Positions 44,802-54,294 are shown, numbered from the stretch's first letter. The stretch is DNA of 64,000 bases from SZAS-103 sp036496805 (GCA_036496805.1 DASXKN010000031.1:1-64000), one strand, 5' to 3'. Translations and numbers: made by a program. The notes: generated from the sequence alone by a model not told the origin.

Positions 44802-45206
44802 ATGAGCGACACCACGACCGAAAACCTCCACATCGCGGCCACGGCCGATTCGCCCGAAGTCGACTTCCGCTTCGACGCGCACCAGCTTTCGCTGCGCGGC
44901 GAGTCGTACCCGGAAAACGCCGCCGCGTTCTACGGCGACGTCCTCAAGCGCCTGAGGGACTACCTCGCCGCGCGCATCGAGGGCGAGACGGTCACCGTCG
45001 ACGTCGCCCTGATCTACTTCAACAGCTCCAGCACGAAGATGCTGTTCGCCTTTTTCGACGCCCTCAACGCCGCCGCCGAGCGCGGCGTGCGCGTGGTGCT
45101 CAACTGGCATCGCGATCCCGAGGACGACACCATCGGCGAATTCGGCGACGAGCTGAAAGGCGATTTCACCGCGCTGGAATTCCACGACTTGCCGACGCCG
45201 AATTGA
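44802..45206 (+). CDS. siaC: SiaC-type regulatory phosphoprotein (DUF1987)
   Basis: A 134-residue STAS-like protein. In P. aeruginosa unphosphorylated SiaC binds and activates the diguanylate cyclase SiaD, and SiaB/SiaA set its phosphorylation on a threonine. The matching conserved segment is IYFNSSSTKMLF with T78 the likely site. The stop codon overlaps the siaD start (TGATG). Confidence 0.88.
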   Translation: MSDTTTENLHIAATADSPEVDFRFDAHQLSLRGESYPENAAAFYGDVLKRLRDYLAARIEGETVTVDVALIYFNSSSTKMLFAFFDALNAAAERGVRVVLNWHRDPEDDTIGEFGDELKGDFTALEFHDLPTPN

Positions 45207-45946
45207 TGGCCGACGACGATCTCTTCGAAGCCGAGGAAGCCGCGCTGCGCGCCGCGGCGCAGGCGCACGCGGACGACGCGCTCGACGCGGGCAGCTACCG
45301 CGAGGCGCTCGGTTCGCTGATCGCGCGTTTCCGCCGCCTCGTGCGCGAGACGCGCCGCGTGATCGTCCACAGCGACCGCCAGGAGCGCGAGCTCAACGCG
45401 CTCAACGCGAAGCTGCGCCAACTCGCGGACGAACTCGACTACAAGGCCACCCACGACCCGCTGACCGGCGCCTTCAACCGCCGCGCGGTGATCGAGCGCA
45501 CCGAAGCGCACCTGCGCACGGACGCCGTGGCCATGGTCATCCTCGACATCGACCACTTCAAGCGCATCAACGACGAATACGGCCACCCGGCCGGCGACGC
45601 GGTGATCATCGAGCTGGTCGAACGCCTGCGCGCCGCCGTGCCCGCCGAAGCCGAGATCGGCCGCGTCGGCGGCGAGGAATTCACCGTGGTCGTGCCGCGG
45701 ATGGATCTGCAGCGCGCCGGCGAACTGGCCGAGCGCGTGCGCGCGCACATCGCCGCCGCCCCTTTCAAGGTTCCGGCCAATCGCCGCGTGACCGCGAGCT
45801 TCGGCGTCAGCCACACCCGCGCCGGCGGCACCTTCGGCGACGCCTATGCCCGCGCGGATTCGGGCCTGTACGAGGCCAAGCATCGCGGCCGGAATACGGT
45901 CGTCTGCAACGCCTTCGTGGACGTGCGCGCATCCGGCCAGGGCTGA
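45206..45946 (+). CDS. siaD: SiaD-type diguanylate cyclase
   Basis: A 246-residue GGDEF protein. Residues 1-90 form a charged coiled coil that would carry the SiaC contact. The catalytic domain has DPLTGAFNRRAV, ILDIDHFKRINDEYGHPAGD and the active signature RVGGEEF, so c-di-GMP synthesis is expected. The ATG at 45206 sits in the siaC stop; a TTG one codon upstream is possible. In Pseudomonas this output drives aggregation and biofilm. Confidence 0.9.
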   Translation: MADDDLFEAEEAALRAAAQAHADDALDAGSYREALGSLIARFRRLVRETRRVIVHSDRQERELNALNAKLRQLADELDYKATHDPLTGAFNRRAVIERTEAHLRTDAVAMVILDIDHFKRINDEYGHPAGDAVIIELVERLRAAVPAEAEIGRVGGEEFTVVVPRMDLQRAGELAERVRAHIAAAPFKVPANRRVTASFGVSHTRAGGTFGDAYARADSGLYEAKHRGRNTVVCNAFVDVRASGQG

Positions 45947-46035
45947 ACGCCGCCGGCATCGACAGTCCGTGCGCGATTCCGCTACTGTCTCCGGGCGCAG
46001 GCAACCAGGGAACTTCCGAACACGTTGCGGCGCTG

Positions 46036-46110
46036 ATTCCGTTCGTGGTGAGCCTGTCGAACCATGAACGGAATCAGTTCGGCTACCGTTCGCCCTGAGC
46101 CTGTCGACGG
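46036..46110. repeat. Two interspersed repeat copies, the first inside a 12-bp inverted repeat
   Basis: The core GTGGTGAGCCTGTCGAACCA is framed by CTGATTCCGTTC (from about 46036) and its perfect complement GAACGGAATCAG (ending about 46079). A second, shorter copy, CGTTCGCCCTGAGCCTGTCG, follows at about 46087. The flanking arms differ from those at 13-59. No gene is seen in 45947-46152. Confidence 0.75.
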
Positions 46111-46152
46111 GTGAACAACGGCTTGTCCACAACACGAGGGAGAGCAGCATCC

Positions 46153-47055
46153 ATGCGGATCGTCCTGGCCACCCTGCTCGCACTGGCCTGCGCGACCTGC
46201 GCGACTGCGCAGCCGGCCGCGCCATCAGCCGCCTCGCAGCCGACGCCTGCGCAGGCGGAAGCTCCGGCACAACCGCCGACCACGTCCGGCGGCATCGCCA
46301 TCGAAAAAGTCCCTACCAGCGCGGCGCAGGCCAGCCTGCTGATGGGTTTCGTGCCGCCCGGCAGCGCGCTCAGCTACGACGGGCGCGCGGTGCGCGTGGC
46401 CGCCAACGGGCGCTTCGTGGTCGGCGTGGCGCGCGAGCAGGCCGGCTCGCTGGTGCTGAACCTCACCACGCCCGACGGCGACACCCGCAAGCTCGTCATC
46501 GCGATCACGCCCCGCAGCTTCCCGGTCGAGCGCGTCAACGGCGTGCCCGAGAAGACCGTCAACCCGCCACCGGACATCGCCGAGCGCATCAAGCGCGAGC
46601 AGGCCGAGGTGGAAGCCACGCGCGTGCGCGACGACGACCGCACCGATTTCGACACGACCTTCGTCTGGCCGGTAAAGGGCCGCATCAGCGGCGTGTTCGG
46701 CAGCCAGCGCATCTACAACGGCACGCCGGGCTCCGCACATTCGGGCGTGGACATCGCCGCCGCGAAAGGCACGCCGATCCACGCGCCAGCGGGCGGCATC
46801 GTCATCTTCGCCAATCCCGATCTCTACCTGACCGGCGGCACCGTGCTGGTCGACCACGGCCACGGCGTGAGCTCGAACTTCCTGCACATGAGCCGCATCG
46901 ACGTGAAGGTCGGCGACCGCGTCGAACAGGGCCAGGTGATCGGACTGGTCGGCGCCACCGGCCGTGCGACGGGACCGCACATGCACTGGGGCATGAACTG
47001 GTTCAACGTCCGCATCGACCCGCAGTCGCTGATGCCGCCGGGGGATGCGAGGTAA
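46153..47055 (+). CDS. M23 family metallopeptidase (LytM domain), secreted
   Basis: A 300-residue protein with a signal peptide (about 1-19), a Pro/Ala-rich linker, a beta-rich middle and a C-terminal M23 domain. The zinc site is visible: HSGVDIAA (HxxxD) and the later THMHW-like motif GPHMHWGMN, with H in VDHGHGVSS. This family cuts peptidoglycan peptide bonds or activates amidases. All catalytic ligands seem present. The ATG at 46153 follows GGGAGAGC; the frame opens 14 codons earlier in repeat DNA. Confidence 0.9.
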   Translation: MRIVLATLLALACATCATAQPAAPSAASQPTPAQAEAPAQPPTTSGGIAIEKVPTSAAQASLLMGFVPPGSALSYDGRAVRVAANGRFVVGVAREQAGSLVLNLTTPDGDTRKLVIAITPRSFPVERVNGVPEKTVNPPPDIAERIKREQAEVEATRVRDDDRTDFDTTFVWPVKGRISGVFGSQRIYNGTPGSAHSGVDIAAAKGTPIHAPAGGIVIFANPDLYLTGGTVLVDHGHGVSSNFLHMSRIDVKVGDRVEQGQVIGLVGATGRATGPHMHWGMNWFNVRIDPQSLMPPGDAR

Positions 47056-47079
47056 CAAACCTATCTCGGGTTGATCTCG

Positions 47080-47478
47080 ATGAAGCGCCTTCCAGCTCTC
47101 GGTGCCGCCATAGCAGTTCTTGGTGTGGCGGCTTTTTTTAGACTGGCAAGCCTTGTCTCTCAAGGCATGCCATTCGACCAGGAGGCTTGGCAAAAGAACG
47201 ATCAGTTCCGCGTAGATGAGCCATCGATTCGCAACATGATGGTCAACGACCTCATCGCAAGGCGATTGCCCCCCGGGATGGACGAGACTGCGGTCTTGAA
47301 CCTGCTAGGTCCACCCACTTTTCAGTCAACCACCCGACTGGAGTACTGGGTCAATGACGACTACGGTCAATGGTGGGAAGTGAACCTGAGTCCAGATCCT
47401 TTGCGGTACCAGTACGTATTCCTCGAGTTCAATTCGAATCACAAGCTCGTTTCTGCCGAGCGGGTCAATCGCAAGTAG
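47080..47478 (+). CDS. Hypothetical membrane-anchored protein of low GC
   Basis: I do not recognise this 132-residue protein. It has one N-terminal hydrophobic segment (about 7-27), then a soluble domain with NMMVNDLIARRLPPGMDETAVLNLLGPP, a pattern recalling the small SmpA/BamE-like lipoproteins and similar hypotheticals, but no lipobox. Its GC content (about 53 per cent by eye) is far below its neighbours, with AT-ending codons more frequent, which suggests recent arrival. It starts 25 bases after the M23 gene; the ATG at 47080 is preferred over TTG at 47071. Confidence 0.7.
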   Translation: MKRLPALGAAIAVLGVAAFFRLASLVSQGMPFDQEAWQKNDQFRVDEPSIRNMMVNDLIARRLPPGMDETAVLNLLGPPTFQSTTRLEYWVNDDYGQWWEVNLSPDPLRYQYVFLEFNSNHKLVSAERVNRK

Positions 47479-47557
47479 TTTCGTCGCGCGGATGGAATCG
47501 AAGGCCCATCTCATCACGGCTTGCATCCGGGCTACCTCAACGAGTCGCTTCCTCGCT

Positions 47558-48901
47558 TCAGGCGTCGGGCTTCGGTGGCGCACGCAGCGCCCCGATCACC
47601 ATCCAGCCCACCACCAGCGCACCCAGCCCCAGCACGCCCCACAGCAGCCAGGTGCGGCCCTGCTGCGCGTCCCAGCCGTGGAGGGCCGCCTCGCCCGCCG
47701 AAGCCTGCATCGCGCCGTGGTCGATCGTCGGCGGCTGCCACTGCTGGCCGTAGTGCGAACGCAACTGGCCGATCAGGGCGTCGAGCGGGAACTCGCCGCG
47801 ATGCGCGCGCTTGCTGCCGGCGACGACCTCGTACGGCGCGCGCCCGTGGGTGAGCACGACCCAGGTTTCCGGCCGGTAGCCGAACTGCAAGCGCGGCGCC
47901 CTGGCGATGGCCGTGTCCGACTGGATGCGCCATTCGCGCAAGCGGCTTGCATCGATCTCGACCGGCTCGGCATCCAGCGTTACGCCCGCGCCGCGCAAGC
48001 GGAATGCCGTGTAGTCGCCGATCACGCGCCAATCGGTCTCTCCTTCCTCCCGTGCCGAGACCGTGAAGTGCGCGATCGCGTTGTCGTCGGCAAGCGCAAT
48101 AGAAATTCGCTCGACGGCGATGCGCGCAGGCAGTTCGTAAATGAAAGCCTGTCCATCGCGACGCACGAAACCCGCATCCAGTGTTGCGCGCGCCGGCTCA
48201 CTGCCAGGCTCGCGTTGAAGCTGGTGCAACTCGAGCAACGACAACGGCATCGACGCATGCACGCGCAGGTACGTCGCCCGCTGCGCAGGGAATTCGACCG
48301 TGTGGCGCAGCAGGTACTGGCCGTGTTGATGGAAACTCGCGAGCGGCGCGCCCGTCGCCACCGAACGCCAGTTCTTCAGGTCGTCGCTGGCCTCGATGTC
48401 GACATCCGCGCCGAAGTCCGGCGTGTCCGTGGCGAAATCGAAGGACAGGGCTTCGATCAACAGATCCTTCGCGCGCACGTCGATCAGCACGTCGCGCGTA
48501 CCGGCTTTCGGCGCGCTGCCCTTCGCCGCCGACAGCGTGGAATCGAGCGACAGCGCGCCGTCCGCGGTGCGCGTGACGTGCAGTTGGAGATCGCCCGCAT
48601 CGGACACGTTCGCGGGCTGCGCAGGCAGCGCGAACCACACCGCGTCGTGCCAATTGCGTGTGGGTGCTTTGTCGGTCTCGGGCAACGGCCCGAAAGCAAG
48701 CTCCTCGCCATCGGCATTGAAGGCCGCCAGGTCGGACAGGTCCGCGCGCGTGACCTGCCGGTAGATGCCCCCGTCGAGCACGACCGCGTACGCGCCTTCC
48801 TTATCCGCGGAAAGCGCCCAGCGGCTCGCGTAGTCGCCGGGCGTCGCGGCGGCGACGCCCGCACCCAGCAGCAGGCCCGCGATCAGGATGCGCGTCTTCA
48901 T
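47558..48901 (-). CDS. DUF3999-family envelope protein
   Basis: A 447-residue protein with a signal peptide (about 1-19), a long beta-rich periplasmic region and a single C-terminal membrane helix (about 415-436, LLWGVLGLGALVVGWMVIG) before a short cytoplasmic tail. This architecture and segments such as FGYRPETWVVLTHGRAPYEVVAGS match DUF3999. Its start overlaps the stop of the DUF2339 gene (ATGA). The two families commonly travel together; their role is not established, but an envelope complex is a sensible guess. Confidence 0.85.
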   Translation of the reverse strand: MKTRILIAGLLLGAGVAAATPGDYASRWALSADKEGAYAVVLDGGIYRQVTRADLSDLAAFNADGEELAFGPLPETDKAPTRNWHDAVWFALPAQPANVSDAGDLQLHVTRTADGALSLDSTLSAAKGSAPKAGTRDVLIDVRAKDLLIEALSFDFATDTPDFGADVDIEASDDLKNWRSVATGAPLASFHQHGQYLLRHTVEFPAQRATYLRVHASMPLSLLELHQLQREPGSEPARATLDAGFVRRDGQAFIYELPARIAVERISIALADDNAIAHFTVSAREEGETDWRVIGDYTAFRLRGAGVTLDAEPVEIDASRLREWRIQSDTAIARAPRLQFGYRPETWVVLTHGRAPYEVVAGSKRAHRGEFPLDALIGQLRSHYGQQWQPPTIDHGAMQASAGEAALHGWDAQQGRTWLLWGVLGLGALVVGWMVIGALRAPPKPDA

Positions 48902-51687
48902 GTCGCCTCCGCCTTGTTTTCATCCGCGGGTTCGGGCTTCGGCTCGGCTGCCGGTTTCGGCGGCGCCGGCGCGATATAGCCCACGCCCATCATCAGCAAT
49001 CCGACCACGACGAAGGAAGCGATGCCCGGCATGTCGCCCATGTAGTGGCGATCGACAGCTATCAACTTGAGCAGCACCACGCCCATCAGTACCGCGCCGC
49101 CCAGCCAGAGGCGACGGTCGCCGCGCTTCGACCCGGCGATCCACGAGGCCACGCCGAGCAGGCTCCATACCAGGGTGAGCGCCATCTCGCTCACCGCCGA
49201 GTCGAACACGTCGGATGTCCACGGCTCGCCGTGCCAGTGATGCACCGCGCGCAGCGTCGCCGATGTGATCAGCGCGAATCCGGCAAGCGGCCATAGCTTG
49301 CGCAGGACGAGTACCTGGCCTTCGCACAACCCGTAGAGCAAGGCGAGGATCGCGGCCAGCGACAGCTCGAGCGGATTGAGCAGCGGCAGGTAGGTCAGCG
49401 GCGTGGCCGTGCCTTCGCCGAACAGTCCGGCGAGGAAGGCGAAGGCGAGCAGCACCGCGGCGGGCGCGAACCATCCGGCCCGGTAGCCGGCGAACAGCGT
49501 CACGCGCGGCCACGCGCATGCCTGCGGCCTGCGCCAGAGCAGGAACGTGGCCAGCACCAGCGGGGCGACGACCGCAGCTTCCTGCCAGCCGTTCGCGAGC
49601 CGCAAGACATCGCTCGCGAGGTGATCGGCTTGCACGCTCGCAGCCAGCACGAGCGTCCACAGTGCGAACAGATGCGTCGCCGCCGTGCTGCGCGAGGCTT
49701 CCGCGCGCGATTTCCACAGCGCCCATGCGACCGCCGCGAAGTACGCCGCCCACACGCCGAGGTTCGACGGCGCGAGTGGACCGCCGTACGAACGCTCGTA
49801 GGCGAACACCATCGGCAGCACGAGCAGCGCACACAGCGCAACCAGGCGGCGCAAGCGCGGCCACGACAGCCACGCGCCCACGATCGCGGCCAGTGCGATC
49901 GTGCCCGCGAGGTAGGCCATCGCGAAGCGCCACGAACCGATCGCCATTTGGTCGGCGAGTTCGAGCTCCATGCCGCCCGCGAGCAGCCACCAGAACGTCG
50001 CCCAGACGAACAGCAGCGCCGGCAGCACCCGGATCGGCCGCCAGCGGTCGTGCACGAAGCACACCGCGAAGCCCGCCACGCCGATCAGCAGTGCGCCGAG
50101 GCCCGCCGGATTGAGCAGCAGGAGCTGCGTCGTGTCGGACGGATGGTAGGTATCGGACAGCCCGAGCGCATAGGCGCCCGCCGCGAGCAGTTGCAGCGCG
50201 AGACCGGCCAGCCACGGGAAGCTGCGGTTCTGGCGAATGCCCAGCCACGCCGCGCCCGCGCCTTCCAATGCCCACACCGAGGCGGTCGTGCCGGCGGAAA
50301 ACGCAAGCGGTATGGCCAGCGTCACGAAGGCCAGCGCCAACGCCCCATAGGCCTCGGTCAGCAGGCGTTCGTCGCGGCGGCGGCGCAGCCACCACACCAG
50401 GCCCGCGTACACGACGGCGACGACCAGGGCGCTGTAGGCCAGCCCCATGCGGTCGTCCTTCAGCAAGCCGGCCTGCAGCGGGAACGCCAGCAGCGGCGTG
50501 CCGAACACCAGGGTTCCGTCGACCCACGGCCGGCGATGCTCGGTCTGCCGGATCACGTACAGCAGGCCGATCACGACGTAGAACACGAAGAACAGGATCA
50601 GGAAAGGCTCGACGCTGGAGAACAGTTCCGGCCGGTAGAACTGCACGCCCCAGGCGGTGCCGACGCCGAAGGTGAAGACGAAGCCGATCAGGTTCAGCAC
50701 CCGCCAGCTGCGCTTCCACGACACCCCGAACACCGCCGCGTTGAGCAGCGCGTAGTAGGTGAACAGCGCGACGTGGTCGTGGCTGCCGGTGGAGATGAGC
50801 ACCGGCGCGAGATAGCCGCCGAGGAAGCCCAGCGCGGCCAGGGCGACCGCGTCCTGGAGCACCGCGAGCAGTGCCGATCCGGCCACCAGCACCACGATCA
50901 GCGCGAACGCCGCGGTCGGCGGCAATAGCGAGTACATCCTGTAGGCGGTGAACACCGTCATCAACAGCACGCCCAGGCCGCCGCCCTGCAGGCTCAGGCC
51001 GAAAGCAGGACGCTGCTCGCGCTGGCGCCAGCCGATGACCAGGCCGACGAGTCCGGTGGCGGCGATCAGCGCCAGCCGCACCTCGATGGGTACCGTGAAG
51101 TAACCCTGCGCGACCGCATACCGCAATGCCGCGGCGATGCCCGCGAAGAACACCAGCACGCCGACCTTGACCGGCACGTTGCCCTCGGTGAACCAGCGCC
51201 TGATCGTATCGCCGAGCTTCTCGATCGCGCTGGGTTCGCGCGGCGGCGGCGGAGTCGGGAAAAGAGGTCGAGGAGTCGGTGCTTCGGCCACTGTCCTCGC
51301 CTGCACGGGCGAGGCGTCCATCACCGGCGCGATGACGACAGGTTCCGGCGCGAGAGCCGGTGGCGGTGACGGCGCCTCGCTCTTCGCGGCCACGACTGCG
51401 GCGGGCGGCGCGAAGGGCTCGGCAACGGCAGGCTGTCGCACCGGCGCCGGGGCTGTACCTGCGGGTGCGGCACGCTGCGCGTATGCCTGCGCCTGCGCCT
51501 GCACACCGGTCATCCCCGCACGCGTCGCCGCCAGTTCCTTTTCGAGCACATCCAGGCGCCGACGCAACCGCGCCGTCGAGCCGATGGAGAACATCACGAA
51601 GAAGCCCAGCACGAGGCCCACGAGCCAGTGCTCGTCGGATATCGCCAGCCCGAGCACGGCGCCGATCAGTCCCAGTACCCAATTCAT
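48898..51687 (-). CDS. DUF2339 polytopic membrane protein
   Basis: A 929-residue membrane protein. After one or two N-terminal helices come a short coiled coil (LRRRLDVLEKELAATRAGM), a long Ala/Pro-rich linker (about 75-160) and then some 25 hydrophobic helices filling the rest, the pattern of DUF2339. RRWFTEGNVPVKVGVLVFF, just before the helices, is typical. The start is the ATG at 51685-51687. It is coupled to DUF3999. The function is unknown. Confidence 0.86.
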   Translation of the reverse strand: MNWVLGLIGAVLGLAISDEHWLVGLVLGFFVMFSIGSTARLRRRLDVLEKELAATRAGMTGVQAQAQAYAQRAAPAGTAPAPVRQPAVAEPFAPPAAVVAAKSEAPSPPPALAPEPVVIAPVMDASPVQARTVAEAPTPRPLFPTPPPPREPSAIEKLGDTIRRWFTEGNVPVKVGVLVFFAGIAAALRYAVAQGYFTVPIEVRLALIAATGLVGLVIGWRQREQRPAFGLSLQGGGLGVLLMTVFTAYRMYSLLPPTAAFALIVVLVAGSALLAVLQDAVALAALGFLGGYLAPVLISTGSHDHVALFTYYALLNAAVFGVSWKRSWRVLNLIGFVFTFGVGTAWGVQFYRPELFSSVEPFLILFFVFYVVIGLLYVIRQTEHRRPWVDGTLVFGTPLLAFPLQAGLLKDDRMGLAYSALVVAVVYAGLVWWLRRRRDERLLTEAYGALALAFVTLAIPLAFSAGTTASVWALEGAGAAWLGIRQNRSFPWLAGLALQLLAAGAYALGLSDTYHPSDTTQLLLLNPAGLGALLIGVAGFAVCFVHDRWRPIRVLPALLFVWATFWWLLAGGMELELADQMAIGSWRFAMAYLAGTIALAAIVGAWLSWPRLRRLVALCALLVLPMVFAYERSYGGPLAPSNLGVWAAYFAAVAWALWKSRAEASRSTAATHLFALWTLVLAASVQADHLASDVLRLANGWQEAAVVAPLVLATFLLWRRPQACAWPRVTLFAGYRAGWFAPAAVLLAFAFLAGLFGEGTATPLTYLPLLNPLELSLAAILALLYGLCEGQVLVLRKLWPLAGFALITSATLRAVHHWHGEPWTSDVFDSAVSEMALTLVWSLLGVASWIAGSKRGDRRLWLGGAVLMGVVLLKLIAVDRHYMGDMPGIASFVVVGLLMMGVGYIAPAPPKPAAEPKPEPADENKAEAT

Positions 51688-51807
51688 GCAACCGATCCCC
51701 GAAGTCGGCAACCGGGGCCAATGTCGCATGAAACCGGCCCCGCCACGCGTCGATCCGCCGAGTCGCAACCGCTGCGACCGCCGGGATACTCCGACGCTAC
51801 GATCGGG

Positions 51808-52761
51808 TTAACGGTCGAGGCTGCGCGCTTCGGCCACGGCGTCGTGCGCGTGCAGGCTTTCGTGGTGGGCCACGCGCACCTCAAAGCCCTGTACCGCTGC
51901 TTCGTCGGCCAGCCATTCGCGCAGGCGGCGCGCGGCGTCCTCGCAGAACATCGGGTTCTCACCGTTGGCGCGGGCGAAGGCCTGTTCGTCGATACGCTTG
52001 ACCGCGGTCTGCACCGGCGTGCCGAGCACGGCTTCGGCGCCTTCGATCAGCCGGGTCAGTGGTAGTCCGGCGATACCGGTAGCGAGGCGGACGCGGATCG
52101 TCGCCGTGCTGCGCTGGCTGTGCGGGGTGGCACGCATGCCCTGTTCGCCCGCGAGCCAGCGCAACGCAGCCTCGCGGTCCAGCGGTGCGTGCGCGGGGAA
52201 GGCGTGTGCGAAATCCTCGGCGACCAGTTGCCGCGCGAGTGCGGTCGAGGCGGGACAGGTGCTCGAGTAGACGACGTCGAAGCCGATGTCGAGCGCGAAG
52301 CGTTCGCGCACCAGGATCGCGGTCAGGGTGACCGGATAGCGCCGCCAGCCGCTGTGGCCACTGGCCAGTGCGGGGCGACGCAGGAAATGGTCGAAGGCCA
52401 GCCGTACCCGCGCACGCGTCGACAGTCCGGCATGGCTGGCGAGGAACTCGCGCAGCAGTTGCTCCAGCATCGCCGGTGTCAGCGCCGCGTCCGAAAACGC
52501 GGCATCGAGGGCGAGGTACAGGCGCGACATGTGGATGCCGCGGGTCGCGCCGGCGACCAGGTCGACTTCGACGCCGACGCCCGCGGGAATGCGCAGGTCG
52601 TTCACTCCGTCCGCAAGGCGGATCGGCAAGTCGATCGCGTCCATCCCGACCCAGTCCAGCGCGCCGCTGGCGGCGCGATCGGCGGCGATGTCCGGAAGCG
52701 CGTTCGCGGCTTCTTCCGCGCGCGTCGCTGCCAGGGGATCGTGGTGCTGGTCGGTGGACAT
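51808..52761 (-). CDS. folE2: GTP cyclohydrolase FolE2 (type IB)
   Basis: A 317-residue GCYH-IB enzyme converting GTP to dihydroneopterin triphosphate, the first step of folate synthesis. The metal cysteine is in YSSTCPASTALA, and the strand VGMDAIDLPIRL with GIHMSRLY matches the family's substrate-binding parts. FolE2 can use manganese or other metals and often backs up zinc-dependent FolE. No folE is in the window, so whether it is the only one is unknown. Confidence 0.92.
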   Translation of the reverse strand: MSTDQHHDPLAATRAEEAANALPDIAADRAASGALDWVGMDAIDLPIRLADGVNDLRIPAGVGVEVDLVAGATRGIHMSRLYLALDAAFSDAALTPAMLEQLLREFLASHAGLSTRARVRLAFDHFLRRPALASGHSGWRRYPVTLTAILVRERFALDIGFDVVYSSTCPASTALARQLVAEDFAHAFPAHAPLDREAALRWLAGEQGMRATPHSQRSTATIRVRLATGIAGLPLTRLIEGAEAVLGTPVQTAVKRIDEQAFARANGENPMFCEDAARRLREWLADEAAVQGFEVRVAHHESLHAHDAVAEARSLDR

Positions 52762-52829
52762 GGGCTGGTCTCGGAAACGGTACGCCGGCCGGGGTGGGAT
52801 CTGCTCGCCCCTCGCCGTGGCGTTGTATT

Positions 52830-53636
52830 TTAACCCGCGCGGCGCCGGCGCGCGCTGCGCCAGGCCAGGGCCAGGGCGCGCAGCGGCGGCATCCCGCGCA
52901 TGCGTCCCTCCGCGCGCTCACGCAGGTACCAGCCATCGAAGGCCGTGCGTGCGCGCCGATACAGCGGTGCATCGAGCAAATCCGATGGCAGGGCTGCAGC
53001 CAGATCGCGTGCCCAGTCGCGCGCGGCGGCCTCGCCTTGCGGACTGGAAAGATCCTGCCCATGCAACCCGTGCCGGGCCAGCAACGAGAGCGGAACGCGG
53101 CCGCCATCGGGCGCACCCAGTCCCATGCGCAGGCGCTGGCTCAACAGGTGCACGGCGACGGCGCGCCCGGCATCCGCGGATGTCGGCGCATCGAACAACG
53201 CGCCTTCGACCTTCGCGATGGCATCGGCGAGCGGCGCGACCGACGCCAGCGCGGCTTCGCGATCGGCCGGCCGCATGGCCTCCGCATCCGCCATCGCCGA
53301 CAGGCCACGGGCCAGCGCCTGCCACGGCAGCGCCGGCATCGACAGTGCGCGTGTCAACGGATGACGCGGCGCATCCTGCGAGCAGCGCAGGACTTCGTCC
53401 GCCCACCATCCGCACTTGGCCTCGGTGGGACGCGCGTCGCTGAGTTCGAACGCCGCTTCGCGCCATTCGAAGACCAGCGCGCCCCAGAGGACGAAACGCG
53501 TGCGCAGGCCGCGCGGGCAGAAGACCTCCGCGAACGCCATCTCCGGTTCGCGCGCACGCCACTTGGCGACGAAGGCGGCAACCGCGGCAGGGTCATCGCC
53601 TGCGGTGTATTCAGTACTTGTCACGCCCGAAACCAT
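52830..53636 (-). CDS. Squalene/phytoene-synthase-like protein
   Basis: A 268-residue all-helical protein of the isoprenoid synthase (trans head-to-head) type. The N-terminal WGALVFEWREAAFE and RPTEAKCGWWADEVLR follow the family pattern, but the first Asp-rich DxxxD motif is not preserved and the second is weak. It may have lost catalysis and resembles the degenerate homologues related to assembly factor NDUFAF6. The start is the ATG at 53634-53636; a GTG at 53624 is an alternative. It overlaps the phosphatase gene. Confidence 0.68.
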   Translation of the reverse strand: MVSGVTSTEYTAGDDPAAVAAFVAKWRAREPEMAFAEVFCPRGLRTRFVLWGALVFEWREAAFELSDARPTEAKCGWWADEVLRCSQDAPRHPLTRALSMPALPWQALARGLSAMADAEAMRPADREAALASVAPLADAIAKVEGALFDAPTSADAGRAVAVHLLSQRLRMGLGAPDGGRVPLSLLARHGLHGQDLSSPQGEAAARDWARDLAAALPSDLLDAPLYRRARTAFDGWYLRERAEGRMRGMPPLRALALAWRSARRRRAG

Positions 53637-54294
53637 CGACCAGGCCGAAGCACAGCTCCAGCGGGAAACCGATGCGGCGGTCCGCGCCCCAGGTCATCGG
53701 ATCCTCGTGCGCCTCGCGATAGCCCCACAACGCGACCACCGAAGGCATGCCCGCAGCGCGCGCGGCCTGGATGTCGCGCTCGTCGTCGCCGACATAGACG
53801 CAGCGTTCGGGTTTGAAGCCAAGCAGTTCGCAGGCGCGCAGGAGCTGGTCGGGATCGGGTTTCTTCCTCGCCAGCGTATCGCCGCCCACGAGTACCGCGC
53901 AGCGTTCGCTCCAACCCATCGCGGCGACGACATCCTGCGCAAGCTTCTCGGGCTTGTTGGTGACGATGCCCCAGCGCAGTCCGACGCGCTCGATCCGCGA
54001 CAGCAGCAGCTCGATGTCGTCGAAAGCATGTCCATGCTCGGCGATCGCCGCGCCGTAGTATTCCAGGAAGGTCGGCACCAGCTTCTCGCGTGTCTCGGCA
54101 TCGAGGTCGGGGAAGGCGGTGGCCAGCATCGCGCGCGAACCCTTCGAGACCACCGGACGCAACGTCGCCAGCGGCAGCGCTTCGCGGCCGGCGTCGGCGA
54201 GCACGAGGTTGACCGCGGCCAGCAGGTCGGGCGCGCTGTCCACCAGGGTGCCGTCGAGGTCGAACAGGATGCAGTCGATGGGCAATCCGGTCAT
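53611..54294 (-). CDS. mupP: HAD phosphatase, MupP or phosphoglycolate phosphatase
   Basis: A 227-residue HAD hydrolase of the Gph type: nucleophile motif CILFDLDGTLVDSAPD, threonine motif VTNKPEK, lysine motif RKKPDPDQL and acidic motif VYVGDDERD. The position directly after ubiG is that of P. aeruginosa mupP, the MurNAc-6-phosphate phosphatase of the AmgK/MurU cell-wall recycling route, so MupP is at least as likely as phosphoglycolate phosphatase. Overlaps ubiG by 4 bases. The symbol rests on synteny. Confidence 0.75.
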   Translation of the reverse strand: MTGLPIDCILFDLDGTLVDSAPDLLAAVNLVLADAGREALPLATLRPVVSKGSRAMLATAFPDLDAETREKLVPTFLEYYGAAIAEHGHAFDDIELLLSRIERVGLRWGIVTNKPEKLAQDVVAAMGWSERCAVLVGGDTLARKKPDPDQLLRACELLGFKPERCVYVGDDERDIQAARAAGMPSVVALWGYREAHEDPMTWGADRRIGFPLELCFGLVDGFGRDKY

